Assembly: GCF_030272615.1 (NCBI RefSeq)
Contig: NC_081414.1
Coordinates: 770,727,653-770,791,652 of the forward strand
Length of the DNA stretch: 64,000 nt
Direction: 5' to 3'
Source of the DNA: Cryptomeria japonica
Taxonomy: Eukaryota; Streptophyta; Pinopsida; Cupressales; Cupressaceae
Positions 47,690 to 57,972 of the stretch are shown here, in pieces. Position 1 is the first letter of the stretch. Each line of letters begins with the position of its first letter. The notes under the pieces are model-generated. The model was not told the origin of the DNA. It made no database searches and worked only from the letters and a program-made list of their open reading frames with translations. A program made the position numbers and the translations under genes.

Positions 47690-49260
47690 TTAAATAAATA
47701 AATGTAGCCTTCGGTAGAGGCTTAGTGAATATGTCTGCTAATTGCTCTTTACATGTTCCAATACAACCTCTTTGTTCTCAACTTTCTCCCTCAAGAAATG
47801 ATACTTGAGCTCGAAGTGCTTGGTTCTAGCATGCAATACCGGATTCTTGGAAATATTAATTGCACTTGTATTGTCACAAAATATACTTACCGGTTCAAAT
47901 ACAAGGACTTTGAAACCCTTTAATACATGCTTCATCAAAATTGCCTGAGTGTAGTTCATAAATGCTGCTACATATTTTGCTTCTGCTGTGGACTGAGAGA
48001 TACAACTCTACTTTTTGCTCATCCATGAGACTAGTCTACCACCAAGAAAGAATGCACCACCGGTTGTGCTCTTTCGGTGGTCCACATTACCAGCCCAATC
48101 AGCATTAGTAAACACTTTGAGATTAAAATCATTACTGTATGGATACCACAATCCATAATCTATAGTTCCCTTCAGATATCTAAGAATCCGCTTGATTGCT
48201 ACCAAGTGGGATTCTCTTGGACTTTTCTGAAAACATGCAACAATGCCCACTGCATGTGCTATGTCTAGTCTGCTATGTACTACTTAGTGCAACTTACCAG
48301 TCATTGACCAGTAATCCTTCTCATTCGCCAACACTGAGTCATCTTCTTTTGACAATTTACAACCGGTCATCATTGGTGTACCAACCGGTTTGCTATCTTC
48401 CATGCCAAAGGTCTTCAACACCTCTTTGACATACTTGGACTGAGTGATAAAGATACCATCTTTCATTTGTTAAATCTATAGTCCATTGAAGAACTTAATA
48501 TCTCTGATTAGTGACATCTCAAATTCCTTCTTCATCTCATCTACAAACACATGGCTCAACTTGTCATCTCCACTAAAAATTATATCATCAACAAACACTT
48601 CACAGATCAGAATTTGATCTCCTTCTAACTTCAAATAGATATTTCTATCTTCACTTGTTCTTTCAAATCCAATCTTCACAAGATGGGAGTGTAAGCATTC
48701 ATACCATTCTCTAGGAGCTTGCTTCAATCCATACAAGGCTTTATGTAGCCTATAGACCATATCATTATCTTCTAATAGGGCAAACCCATCTGGTTGCTCT
48801 ATATACACTTCCTCTTCAAGTATTCCATTCAAAAATGTAGATTTCACATCCATCTGATACACTTTGAATCCTTTGAAGGCTGCAAATGCAAGTATCATTT
48901 GAACACCTTCTAATATAGCTACTGGAGCAAAGGTTTCTCCATAGTCTTCTCCTTCTTCTTGAGCATATCCCTTACATACCAATCTTTCTTTGTTTCTTAC
49001 CACAGTGCCATCTTCACTTAGCTTGTTTCTAGAGACCCATTTGGTGCCAATAACATTTTTATGCTCAGGTCTGGGTACCAAAGACCATCTACCATTCTTT
49101 TCTATCTAGTCAAGTTCCTCTTCCATAGCCTTAATCCAATCTTCATCTTTGTGTGCCTCTTTAAACATTTTAGGCTCAAATTTAGAAATCATGCAAGAAT
49201 TGTCTCTGACCTTTCTTCTTGTTAGTATTCCTGCATCCTTATCCCTTATGATCTACTTTG
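47690..49260 (-). pseudogene. Element H reverse transcriptase and RNase H
   Basis: Reading downward: RT at 48476-49081 with [52 protein letters not shown] and the catalytic [10 protein letters not shown]; then GIFITQSKYVKEVLKTFGME (48284-48466); MGIVACFQKSPRESHLVAIK and VFTNADWAGNVDHRKSTTGG (48008-48250); RNase H end SIFCDNTSAINISKN (47738-47959). Only a few stops separate the blocks, for example TGA or TAA near 48475 and 48005. Confidence 0.93.
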
Positions 49261-49523
49261 GATCATGATGCAGCTTTACATACCTAGGAATGGTCTTGGC
49301 TGATTTCCCTTGCTTTTCCTCTTCATCCTCATCTTCATCTTCATCTACATCAGCATCTACTAGTGTAGGAGCACTGTTACTTGTACTTGGTTATTTTGCA
49401 ACCGGTTCCTAGAAGGTTACATCCAGTTCATTTACCGCTTTCTCACTATCAATTTCCTCAAGTTTCTCAGTGGTTTCATCAACTCTAACATTGATAATTT
49501 CAACAATTCTCTGAGTCCTATTG

Positions 49524-50380
49524 TTAAAACACTTGAGAGCTTTTCTCTTGGTGGATTACCCTAGGAATATTCCCTCCACATTTTGCATCAACCTTGCTCT
49601 GGTATTCACTTCTCTTGATATAACACTTGCTACCAAACACTCTAAAGTAGCTTACTACTGGAGTTTTACCAGTCCAATACTCATAAGGAGTTTTATCCCT
49701 ACCTTTCTTGATGAGTACCCAGTTCATAGTGTAGACTGCGGTGCTCACCGTTTCTCTCCAAAAAGTGTGAGCAACCTTCCCTTGAATCAGCATCGTTCTA
49801 GCTACTTCAACTACAGTCTGGTTGTTCCTTTCTGCTAGGTCATTCTGTTGTGGAGTCTGGGGGCTAGACAGTTGTCTCTTGATGTCATTCTCTTCATAGT
49901 ACTTATTTAATTTGCCAAAAGTGAACTCACCTCCTTTATCAGTTCTAAGGCATTTAATCCTCTTACCGCTTTCCTTTTCAACTAGTGCTCTAAAGGCTTT
50001 AAACTTTCCAAAAGCTTCAGACTTGTCTTTCAAGAATGTGACCCACATTCTTCTTGAGCAATCATCAGTAAGAATCATAAAGTACCTATCTCCCTTAACA
50101 CTCCTAGTTTTTCATAGGACTACACAAATCAGTATGCACAAGGTCAAGTAAATTATCTGTTGTGAAAGATTTACCTTTGAAGGTTGAGGACGACACATTC
50201 CCTAGCTGACATTCTCTACACAAAGGATTCTTTGGTTTGTTCAGCATAGACAATCCTCTAACTGCCTTGATCTTACTAGCCTTCAGAATGTTATCAAAAT
50301 TTACATGGCAGAGTCTTCTATGCCATATCCAATTGTCATCAAACTTAGCCATTAGACATTGACTGATATTTGTATTCAAT
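49524..50380 (-). pseudogene. Element H integrase
   Basis: The zinc region at 50104-50379 has WIWHRRLCHVNFDNIL and CRECQLGN; the core starts DLVHTDLCSP. At 49524-50078 the second Asp lies in LRTDKGGEFTFG and the Glu in NDLAERNNQT, then MNWVLIKKGRDKTPYEYWTG. A stop near 50100 and the frame break at 49560 separate it from neighbours. It provides the best local template for C's integrase. Confidence 0.92.
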
Positions 50381-50400
50381 TGAAATAAGTTACCTTTGGT

Positions 50401-50860
50401 CTACATACCAATGGCCATCAATTCATCACTCTTTCCTTTTATTTTGCACACTCCATCTTTGAATTCTAGAGTAATTTCTTTATCATTTAGCTGGGCAACA
50501 CTCAAAAGGTTATGCCCGAGACCTTCTACCCAATACACATTGTCGGCACTGATTTTTCCATTTAGAGAGATTGACCCTTTACCTTTTACCATACATGGTG
50601 CATTATTACCAAATTAGACTACACCTCCATCATACTCTTCTTGTCTAACACATATTCCTTAATGGCTACAAACACTATGTCTTCGCTTTCTTCATCTTCT
50701 GATTCATCATCAGTGACACCTTCATCAACTACAACAAGACGTTTTCTCTTATTTCCTCCGTTGAACTTTTTGAACTTCTCTGGTTTGTCCTTATTATCAC
50801 TATTGGGATAGTTTACAGTAATGTGCCCTATCCTATTACAAGAAAAACATTTCAAAGGGA
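50401..50860 (-). pseudogene. Element H protease with active-site deletion
   Basis: The downstream half (MVKGKGSISLNGKISADNVY, then LGHNLLSVAQLND) is present at 50401-50592, and the upstream spacer (VFVAIKEYVLDKK) ends near 50641. In C the two are separated by 100 bp that encode the YSGCSHHM active site (14769-14868). Here it is gone, shifting the frame. Both C endpoints carry GAAG, a sign of short-repeat deletion. Confidence 0.85.
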
Positions 50861-51637
50861 GCTTACCTCTGTATTTTCTAGTTCCTTAGGAAGTCTCTTG
50901 GAAAGAAGAGCTTCAAACTCCATCAGGATCTCCTCATCATCCATATCCCTGCTTTGTCTAGGCTCACAACTAGTACTAACCTCTTTTCCCTTTCTAGATA
51001 GTGTAGCAGATACTCTAAAGGCTGAATCAGTCTTCTGAACACTACCATCATAACTATTTAGCTCATATGTGATCAACTTAGCAATGATAGAATCAAGGGA
51101 TACCTTTGTCTTATCAATAGATCTCAACTCCTAAATAGTGACAACCCTTATTGCATAGACCAGTAATAAGTTTCTCAAAACTTTGCTAACAATGGTGGAA
51201 TCATCCATTGTACCTCTTGCACTCTTGATGTCTCCAACAATAGTTTTAATTCTTATCCCATATTGTTGAATGGTCTCTCCTTCAACCATCCACATGTCTT
51301 CAAAATTTCCTCTAAGGCTTTCTTCCTTAGCTTGCTTCACATGCTCATCACCGCCATAGATAGACTCCAGAGTATCCCATACATCTTTGGGATTGTCTTT
51401 ATCCTGAACATATATAAACTGAACATCAGATAGACTATTGATAAGAACTTCCATGACTTGCCCATTCTCTTGAATTTCTCTTCTTTGATCATCACTGAGA
51501 GTACCGGTAGGGACAACGTAAGTATTCTCAACATAGTTCCAGTGTTGAGCACCCATGCTTTTAATGTATATCTTCATTCTGTCCTTCCATATCTTAAAGT
51601 TATCTTAGTTAAAATTAGGACCTTCCCTCTTCATCAT
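50800..51637 (-). pseudogene. Element H gag
   Basis: Minus-strand ATG near 51637 (MMKREGPNFN, then a stop). 51131-51577 holds KIYIKSMGAQHWNYVENTYV, DNPKDVWDTLESIYGGDEHV and MVEGETIQQYGIRIK. After a stop at about 51130, 50852-51127 continues MRSIDKTKVSLDSIIAKLI. The knuckle CFSCNRIGHITVNY (50808-50850) has Tyr for the last Cys, as in C and F. Confidence 0.9.
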
Positions 51638-51709
51638 TAGAATAGGATCTTTTCCTCAAGCGGTTAAGATTATAACACAGAGAACCTAGAGGACCACTCC
51701 AATACCAAT

Positions 51710-53215
51710 TGATGAATAATTATGAATAGTAAATACTCAACAGATACTGAGAGGGGGAGGTGAATCGGTATAGACAAAAAATTCTTTAACTACTTAAACT
51801 GCAAGGACTGCATTAACTGGTAAACAACATCACCGATCTAGATCAAGGCACTACTGGTAGAACATAGTATGACTGTAATAGACATAAACCGATAACATCT
51901 AGATCATCACACAACCTATTATCTCATCTAAACTTCACCCATATGCTTAAGCAAGTAATACATTAGAAATACAATGACCATTGGATCAACTTGCATTACC
52001 ACTTAACAGAAAACACTAAAACATCACATGAAAAAGCATCACACATAACACACTGATTTTTCATGTGGAAACCCAATTGGGAAAAACCACGGTGGGGATG
52101 AATACCCACAAGTTGTTCTTGAACTCTTCTGAAGTCTGCTCTATTAGGAGCCTAGTCCAGTTAAGGAATTTACAACAGGTTCTGCTAGGAACCGATCCTA
52201 CTAGGGATCACCCAGTTAAGGGATAGCTAAATACCTGGTTAAAGGTTACCTCGCAAGAGGATTTGAAGAGCTCAATGATTTTGAGTCACCCTATTAAGGG
52301 ATTTACAAAAAGCCTATTAAAGCTACCCGGTAAAGGGATTTTCCAACTGCTGAAATGGTTAGAAGTCAACAGGTAATACACTGATCTGATAACAACACTC
52401 AATGCCAAGGCAGATCCACTTCAATTCCTTTACATTTGCAATCACACTCTGCAGATCTCTACTCACTACACTGGTCTGGAAAGAATCAAGTATCTCTTCA
52501 CTTGGATACACACATAACATTTGCCAACAACTTCACAATTCAAATCATCATCAACCTTATAGAAAACAATTAGGTCGGTAGCCAAAACCTAAAACCCTAA
52601 GCATCTAGGTTAACAATACAGTCAGTCCAATCATGACTATTTAATCACATTACATAGAGTAAAAAAATCTTGAACAAATCTAAAGACATTCTCCATCGTT
52701 CGTTCTTCACCGCTTCTGGAAGCTGATAACCAATCACGCGCTCTCCACTGTGTGCTAAGATTTTGCACATTCCCGAGGTAGATAGAATTAATCACCTTCA
52801 TGCAAGATCCTCAAGGAGATTCTTCATGTGCACAAAGCTGACATGGCAACATGATCTAATCTTCATTTCAATGCTAACTCATCACAGAATGTCATCGGTT
52901 GAATCACACAAACTTGGAATGCATCAACCAAAAACCCTGAAGTTGAGACTACCAACCGGTAGTCATAACTAATGAAACCCTGATACAAGCTTTACATATA
53001 CTGGTTCACATTCCAATATACCGGTTCACCTTCTACATATACCAGTTCATTCCATCATACTGATTCACACTTCATCATACTGCTTCACTTGTACCATCAT
53101 ACTGGTTCACTTTCCAGATCGCTTACTTCAATATACCGGTTCATACATCAGCATATTGACATCAATGACAACATACAATACTATCATGTCACCATACTCT
53201 GCACATATACCAACA
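51710..53215 (-). repeat. Element H 5' LTR
   Basis: 1506 bp, paired with 45871-47382. On the minus strand it is followed by a degenerate PBS (TTGGTATTGGAG, 51698-51709). Confidence 0.95.
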
Positions 53216-53220
53216 GTCAA

Positions 53221-54757
53221 TAGTTATATAGAGGAGTTCCATAAACTTAGCCTTAGATCTCATGCACTAGAAGAAGAGAGCCTCAAGGTTGGTAGGTATC
53301 TAAATGGTCTATGGTGGAACATCCAAGAAGAAATCAGTCTAATGAGCCCAAAAATAGTCCATCAAACCTATCAACTTGCCCTTAAGGTGGAGGAAAAACT
53401 GAAAAGAAGACATGACTCAAGCAGCAATAGGGGAAAAGGTAGAGGAAAAGACAATAGAGGCCATGGGGGAGGCTTTGGAGGATGAAGTTCTAAATAAAGA
53501 ACACAAGGAGAGTCTAAACTCACTGAGCAGCAAGAGAGTGGCACTAGTAGAGGAGGATTCAATAGAGGAAGGGGATCAAACAGTGGTTTTAGAGGAAGAT
53601 CTAGTGGACAAGGTAGAGGTTCCTCATATTTTGCAACAATGAAGTGTTACCATTGCAACCAACTTGGTCATCCAGCATATAGATGTCCAGAGAAGGGAAC
53701 ATCATCACATGGTAGTGAAAGAAGAGTGAACTATCTTCAAGAAGAGTCTTCAAGCAGCAAGACTTCAGAGGTTGCCTTAGAGTCAGAGGTAGGTGACAAC
53801 TTGATGATAAGGAGAACTTTGATTCAGGAGCTGGTCAGAGCAGAGCCAAGCCAAAGAAGGTCCTTATTTAGGATCAAATGTAAGATTATGGATAAAGTTT
53901 GCAAAGTGATCATTGATTTAGGGTCAACAAACAACATTATGTCAGAAGAGACAGTGAGTAAACTCAAATTGCCAAGGATACCTCACAACAACCCATATAG
54001 AGTCACTTGGTTGAACAAAGGCCAACATGTCCTAGTCAATGAGCAAGCATGGGTGGATTTTACCATTGGGAGGTATAAGGACAATATGTTATGTGATGTC
54101 CTACCCATGGATGCATGCCATGTTCTATTAAGAAGACCATGGCAATTTGATAGACAAGATAATCATGATGGAGCCAAGAATACATACCCATTCAAGAAAG
54201 ATGGAGTGACATTCAAGATTCAGTATATCCTTGAGAAAAGTGAGAAGAGGATAGTAGGTCCTAATGTTCTTTTGGTGAGTGAGAAACAGTTCTTGAAGAC
54301 ACTTGAGGAAGGTGAAGGTATAGGGTTTGCATTAGTAATGAAGCCTAAAGAGGAAGAAAAGAAAGAGCAGCCAAATTTGCCAATAGAGGTTCAAGACTTG
54401 TTGAAGAAGTTCAAAGGCATAGTGAGTGATGGACAACTAGCCACCTTACCTCCTAAAAGAACCATAAGCCATCAAATAGACTTCATTCTTGGAGCATCCT
54501 TACCTAACAAGGCAGCTTACAAAATGACTCCCCAACAAAATTTTGAGATTGCCAAGCAAATCCAAGAGCTCTTAGACCAAGGACTAATTAGGAAAAGCAT
54601 TAGCCCTTGTGTTGTCCCTACCATATTAGCCCCAAAGAAAGGTGGTACTTGGAGATTGTGTACTGATTCTAGAGCTATAAATAGGATCACCATCAGATAT
54701 AGGTTTCTAATTCCTAGTTCAAGGTTCAAATTGCAGTCACTCAGAGGTATCAGATGA
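53221..54757 (+). pseudogene. Element G gag C-terminus, protease and RT start
   Basis: Gag resumes with YIEEFHKLSLRSHALEEESL; a frameshift near 53485 precedes the knuckle CYHCNQLGHPAYRC (53642-53683). From 53639 a 372-codon frame holds the protease (KVIIDLGSTNNIMSEE; DLG instead of DSG, codons 53915-53923) and VLPMDACHVLLRRPWQFDR. It then has IVSDGQLATLPPKRTISHQI and RT start GTWRLCTDSRAINRITI. The match to D RT stops at about 54718, so the YxDD site is absent. Confidence 0.92.
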
Positions 54758-54758
54758 T

Positions 54759-54968
54759 GTGAACAACCTTCAACTACCAGCCAAACCAAATCCAAAGGCC
54801 GAGAAGGTGTTGAGTTCAAGGATTGCCAAGAAGACAAGGCAAAAAATCTATTGGGAGAACCTAATGAAGTGGCAAGGTATGAATAATCTTGAAGCTACAT
54901 GGATGATTGAGATAGAGTTTAACAAGATAGGCATTGATCAAAATATATTTCCAAAGGAGGTGAAATGA
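54759..54968 (+). pseudogene. Element G chromodomain remnant
   Basis: Just after the deletion point: VLSSRIAKKTRQKIYWENLM, then KWQGMNNLEATWM and KIGID. It aligns with the D chromodomain at 21631-21800 (ETRVKKSTRHQVYMEHLVKW). In D the region between RT start and chromodomain is about 2.4 kb; in G it is missing. The C-terminus ends at 54968, shortly before the 3' LTR. Confidence 0.85.
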
Positions 54969-54988
54969 TTTTCTTTTGTTTGGGAGAA

Positions 54989-56612
54989 TGGTGTAGGAGC
55001 ACCTAGGACTTAGGCTTGGATACTTTTCTCATTTTCTCTTGTACTGACCCTAGCCAAGTCAGGTATTGAATAAGGAATCTAGGAGGGTCCAAGAGTGAGT
55101 GTGATGAGTAAAATGTAGGCCTAGATTGAGTTAGTTCTTCTTAGGTTTACATTTTGTGCCTAGGTAGTGGTTTGAGTAAGTAATTGACCGTCTTGATGGT
55201 CAAAAGTGTCAAAACTTGGTATAGGAATTAGGGAGGATTAAAATATTCTTAGATATGCTTTAAGAGTCATGATTAATGACTTAGAATAGGTCTCATAGGT
55301 TGAGAAGGCAAAAAGTGAAAAAGATGCAAAATTGCAAAACGTTGTCATGACAACTTTTGTCCTAAATTGCTTAGCGATGGAGTTATGGATTTCTCAATGC
55401 CCTATAATGAATTCACACATGGGGAAGACTATAAAAACCTTTTCTTTCATGGTTAACAAGGTTGGAGTATTGTTTTTGTAAGATCAACAATCTGAAACTA
55501 CTCATTTTTCGGACTGTTTGTCATCATTTTGGCTTATTTTGCTCATATTGTGTATACAAATGGATCAAATCCATTGATACAGTAATAGATTGAGTTTCTT
55601 TGGTGTGTTTCAAAGTTTTTAGTTTCATTTCAATCTTTTTAGTTAGGTTTTATTAGTGTTTTCTTTCTTTGGTTTGCAAACATCCAGTTTTGGCTTGTAA
55701 ATAGCTCTTTTGTGTAAAATGGTTGCCCCATGAATTCCCTCCATGCTAACATCATGGCCTATTAGTAAATGGAAGGAAACCACTTTTGTAGTGTACATAT
55801 GTAGGAACAAGTTTTGGAGATGGAGTTTGATATGACTGTCACCTTGTTCTAGGCGAGTCCAGGAGCAACCCGGCTAGAGGAGACAGGGTGAGTTTGGTGT
55901 GCAAAGTGCAGGGGTGAATGCCAAACCACAATCTAACCTTTTGGAGGGGTCCATGAAGTTATTATAGAGTTTTCAATGCAATGGGAAGCCTTGACAAGAC
56001 CATTTGTTTCCCAAACACAAACTTGACCAATCACTACCAGTTGGAAGGCTTAGAAACCCTTCAAAACCCTTATTTTGGGGTTAGGGCATTCTACAGTGGG
56101 ATAAGGAACCAAAACCACAAAAATCACTTGATTTTAGGTGTAACTTTTAAGAAAATCCAAAATTTTTGTAGGGTCTTTTGGAGTGTTTTCTTTCAATCCC
56201 TAGAAAACCGGATTTTGGAGGCCTAATAGGGCTAATTCCTTGTAGCCCTTTCCTAGGCAAAATATTGAAATTGGTAAGAAACCTAATGGTTGAAAACCTC
56301 AAAAGGACCCAAAAGGTATTAAAAACATGTTAGAATCCACATTCACACCTCTACATCAACTCACAATGGTAGGAGGTCAAATTGACAAGTTGAAGCCAAG
56401 ACAACCATAATGAGCACATGGGAAGCATTGTGAATTGGTAGGGTTCCTAGTGAAAACACTTGAAGCAAACACCTTGAAATTGATAAGAAGCATTACCTAG
56501 AAGAGATTGAAAAGGACTTTGAGGTCTTAGAGCATATTTAGGCCTGGAGAGCTAGTGGAATTGAGCAATACGAGCTAGGTGAAGTCTGAGCAAGCTAGGT
56601 GAACCCCCATCA
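54989..56612 (+). repeat. Element G 3' LTR
   Basis: Starts TGGTGTAGGAGCACC and ends ..CCCCCATCA; paired with 43603-45224. TATAAAA at 55431. The palindrome at 55337-55358 has one arm change (AAACGTTGTC). Confidence 0.95.
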
Positions 56613-57972
56613 ATTCTGCCTGGTGAAACTTTTCAAGAACAAATTTGTAAGTCACTCGATAGGCCTAGAACCCTTAAAAATAGGAAATTATTGGAAACCC
56701 CATGTGTATGGAGAACCCGGATGGAATTTTGCAATATTGTTTGTAACTCTGAAAAGGGTACTCAAATATGTAATTTAAATGTGGCCTTGTGTGGGAAGAT
56801 TTCAAACTAAACCCTAAAACCCGCAATAGGAGGGCTAATTATATTAGGCCTATTTGGAGCCCGATAGAGACATAGTGAGGTTGAGAAGGCTTGGCGATGG
56901 GCTTGAAGGTGATCAAACCCCTCAAAGACATCAAAGACCCTATGTAAGTTCATTTTTTCTACCTAGAACGAGTTGGTGTATTGTGATCCTTTGCAAAGGT
57001 TGTTGGAGCCCTTAGGAGTGGTGTAGAGATTGAGGTATAATTCTCAATAGGAAGTTAGATTGTTAAAAATTAGTGGCTATACCTTGGAGGACAGCCAAAG
57101 TGGATTAGGCCTTGGAGGTCTAAATAGAAAAACCCTTACCAAGTTACATTGAATGGGCTTGAGGAATTAGTGGGTTGAGTAAAACAAGAAAGACGAGAAG
57201 GTGAATAGTATCAACTCCAAGAATCTTTGCATCAGAGACTCTGATTTAAGGTTAGAGCCATTTTTCCTTAAACCCTACTTTACAAGGGTTTTGCACATAA
57301 TCACAGAGAATGGTTCTAATCCCTTTAACCAGACACAACCAAGCTTGGATATCTACCTTGTTGGAAAGTAGACTCACCAAACTCTCATGCTCTACAATGA
57401 AGATTCTTCTGACAAGTTCATACTGGACCGTACAATGCAACAAAAACAAGGAAAACAGTAAAAAATGGTGTAAAAAAAAGTTTTTTCTTGCAAACAAAAC
57501 TTTCTTTCGCATTCAAAAATCTTCCAACCTATACAATGATGTTGTTTTTGGCTTATATCCTCATGATGATTAAGTTGGTTGAACCAACTTTCACTGCCAA
57601 TCAACAAGAATGCAACTTTTTTCCAAAATTGCAAATGTTGCTTAGCAACTTTACATCTTCTCCTCTTGAGAATGCAAATTTGCACTCAAGTGCATTCCAA
57701 GGCTCAAAAAGGCCCTCAATGCATCCTAGGAGACCTAAAACAATACATGACACCCTATTACATGATGAATTTTATTTACAGTAGTGCTCTTGTGAACAAC
57801 ATCAATATTACATTTTCTAGGATATCAACATCTTGAACACAACAAAACCTTGGACAACTCAACCATGGCTTCATTGAGTCCCAAATGGTTGGTCCATTAT
57901 TAAAACTTTAAAAACAACACAAAAGACTTAGAATAAACCAAAATTTCTTGGCATGATGTGTGCCTTGCACCA

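Larger units (their letters stand above)
45871..53215 (-). mobile_element. Element H: Ty1/copia of the C family
   Basis: A 7.35 kb unit with LTRs at 45871-47382 and 51710-53215 and perfect TSD gtcaa (45866-45870 and 53216-53220). It holds minus-strand gag, a deleted protease, integrase, RT and RNase H. It is the youngest layer of the right-hand nest because nothing interrupts it. Confidence 0.96.
43603..56612 (+). mobile_element. Element G: internally deleted gypsy chromovirus
   Basis: LTRs at 43603-45224 and 54989-56612, PBS at 45228, flanks gttct and attct (4 of 5 match). The internal region has gag, protease, the start of RT, then jumps to a chromodomain: RT core, RNase H and integrase are deleted. 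H is nested at 45871. G is related to D in LTR starts and protein. Confidence 0.95.
43294..57972 (-). mobile_element. Element Z: rearranged gypsy-type solo LTR
   Basis: Bounded by TG at 43294 and CACCA at 57972 with perfect TSD agggg (43289-43293 and 57973-57977). The right part (57235-57972), read on the minus strand, starts TGGTGCAAGGC like the D and G LTRs. The middle part (43362-43602 plus 56613-57234) runs on the plus strand and resembles the second half of D and G LTRs (ggagggctaatta, tagtgaggt). The first 68 bases are an inverted copy of 57167-57234 (64 of 68 match). So one half appears inverted with its end duplicated. G is nested within it. No coding region is supported. Confidence 0.7.

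Noticed and set aside
57252-57836. Overlapping ORFs on both strands, some Phe/Lys-rich
   Set aside because: They fall in the right half of the rearranged LTR Z; composition reflects A/T runs.
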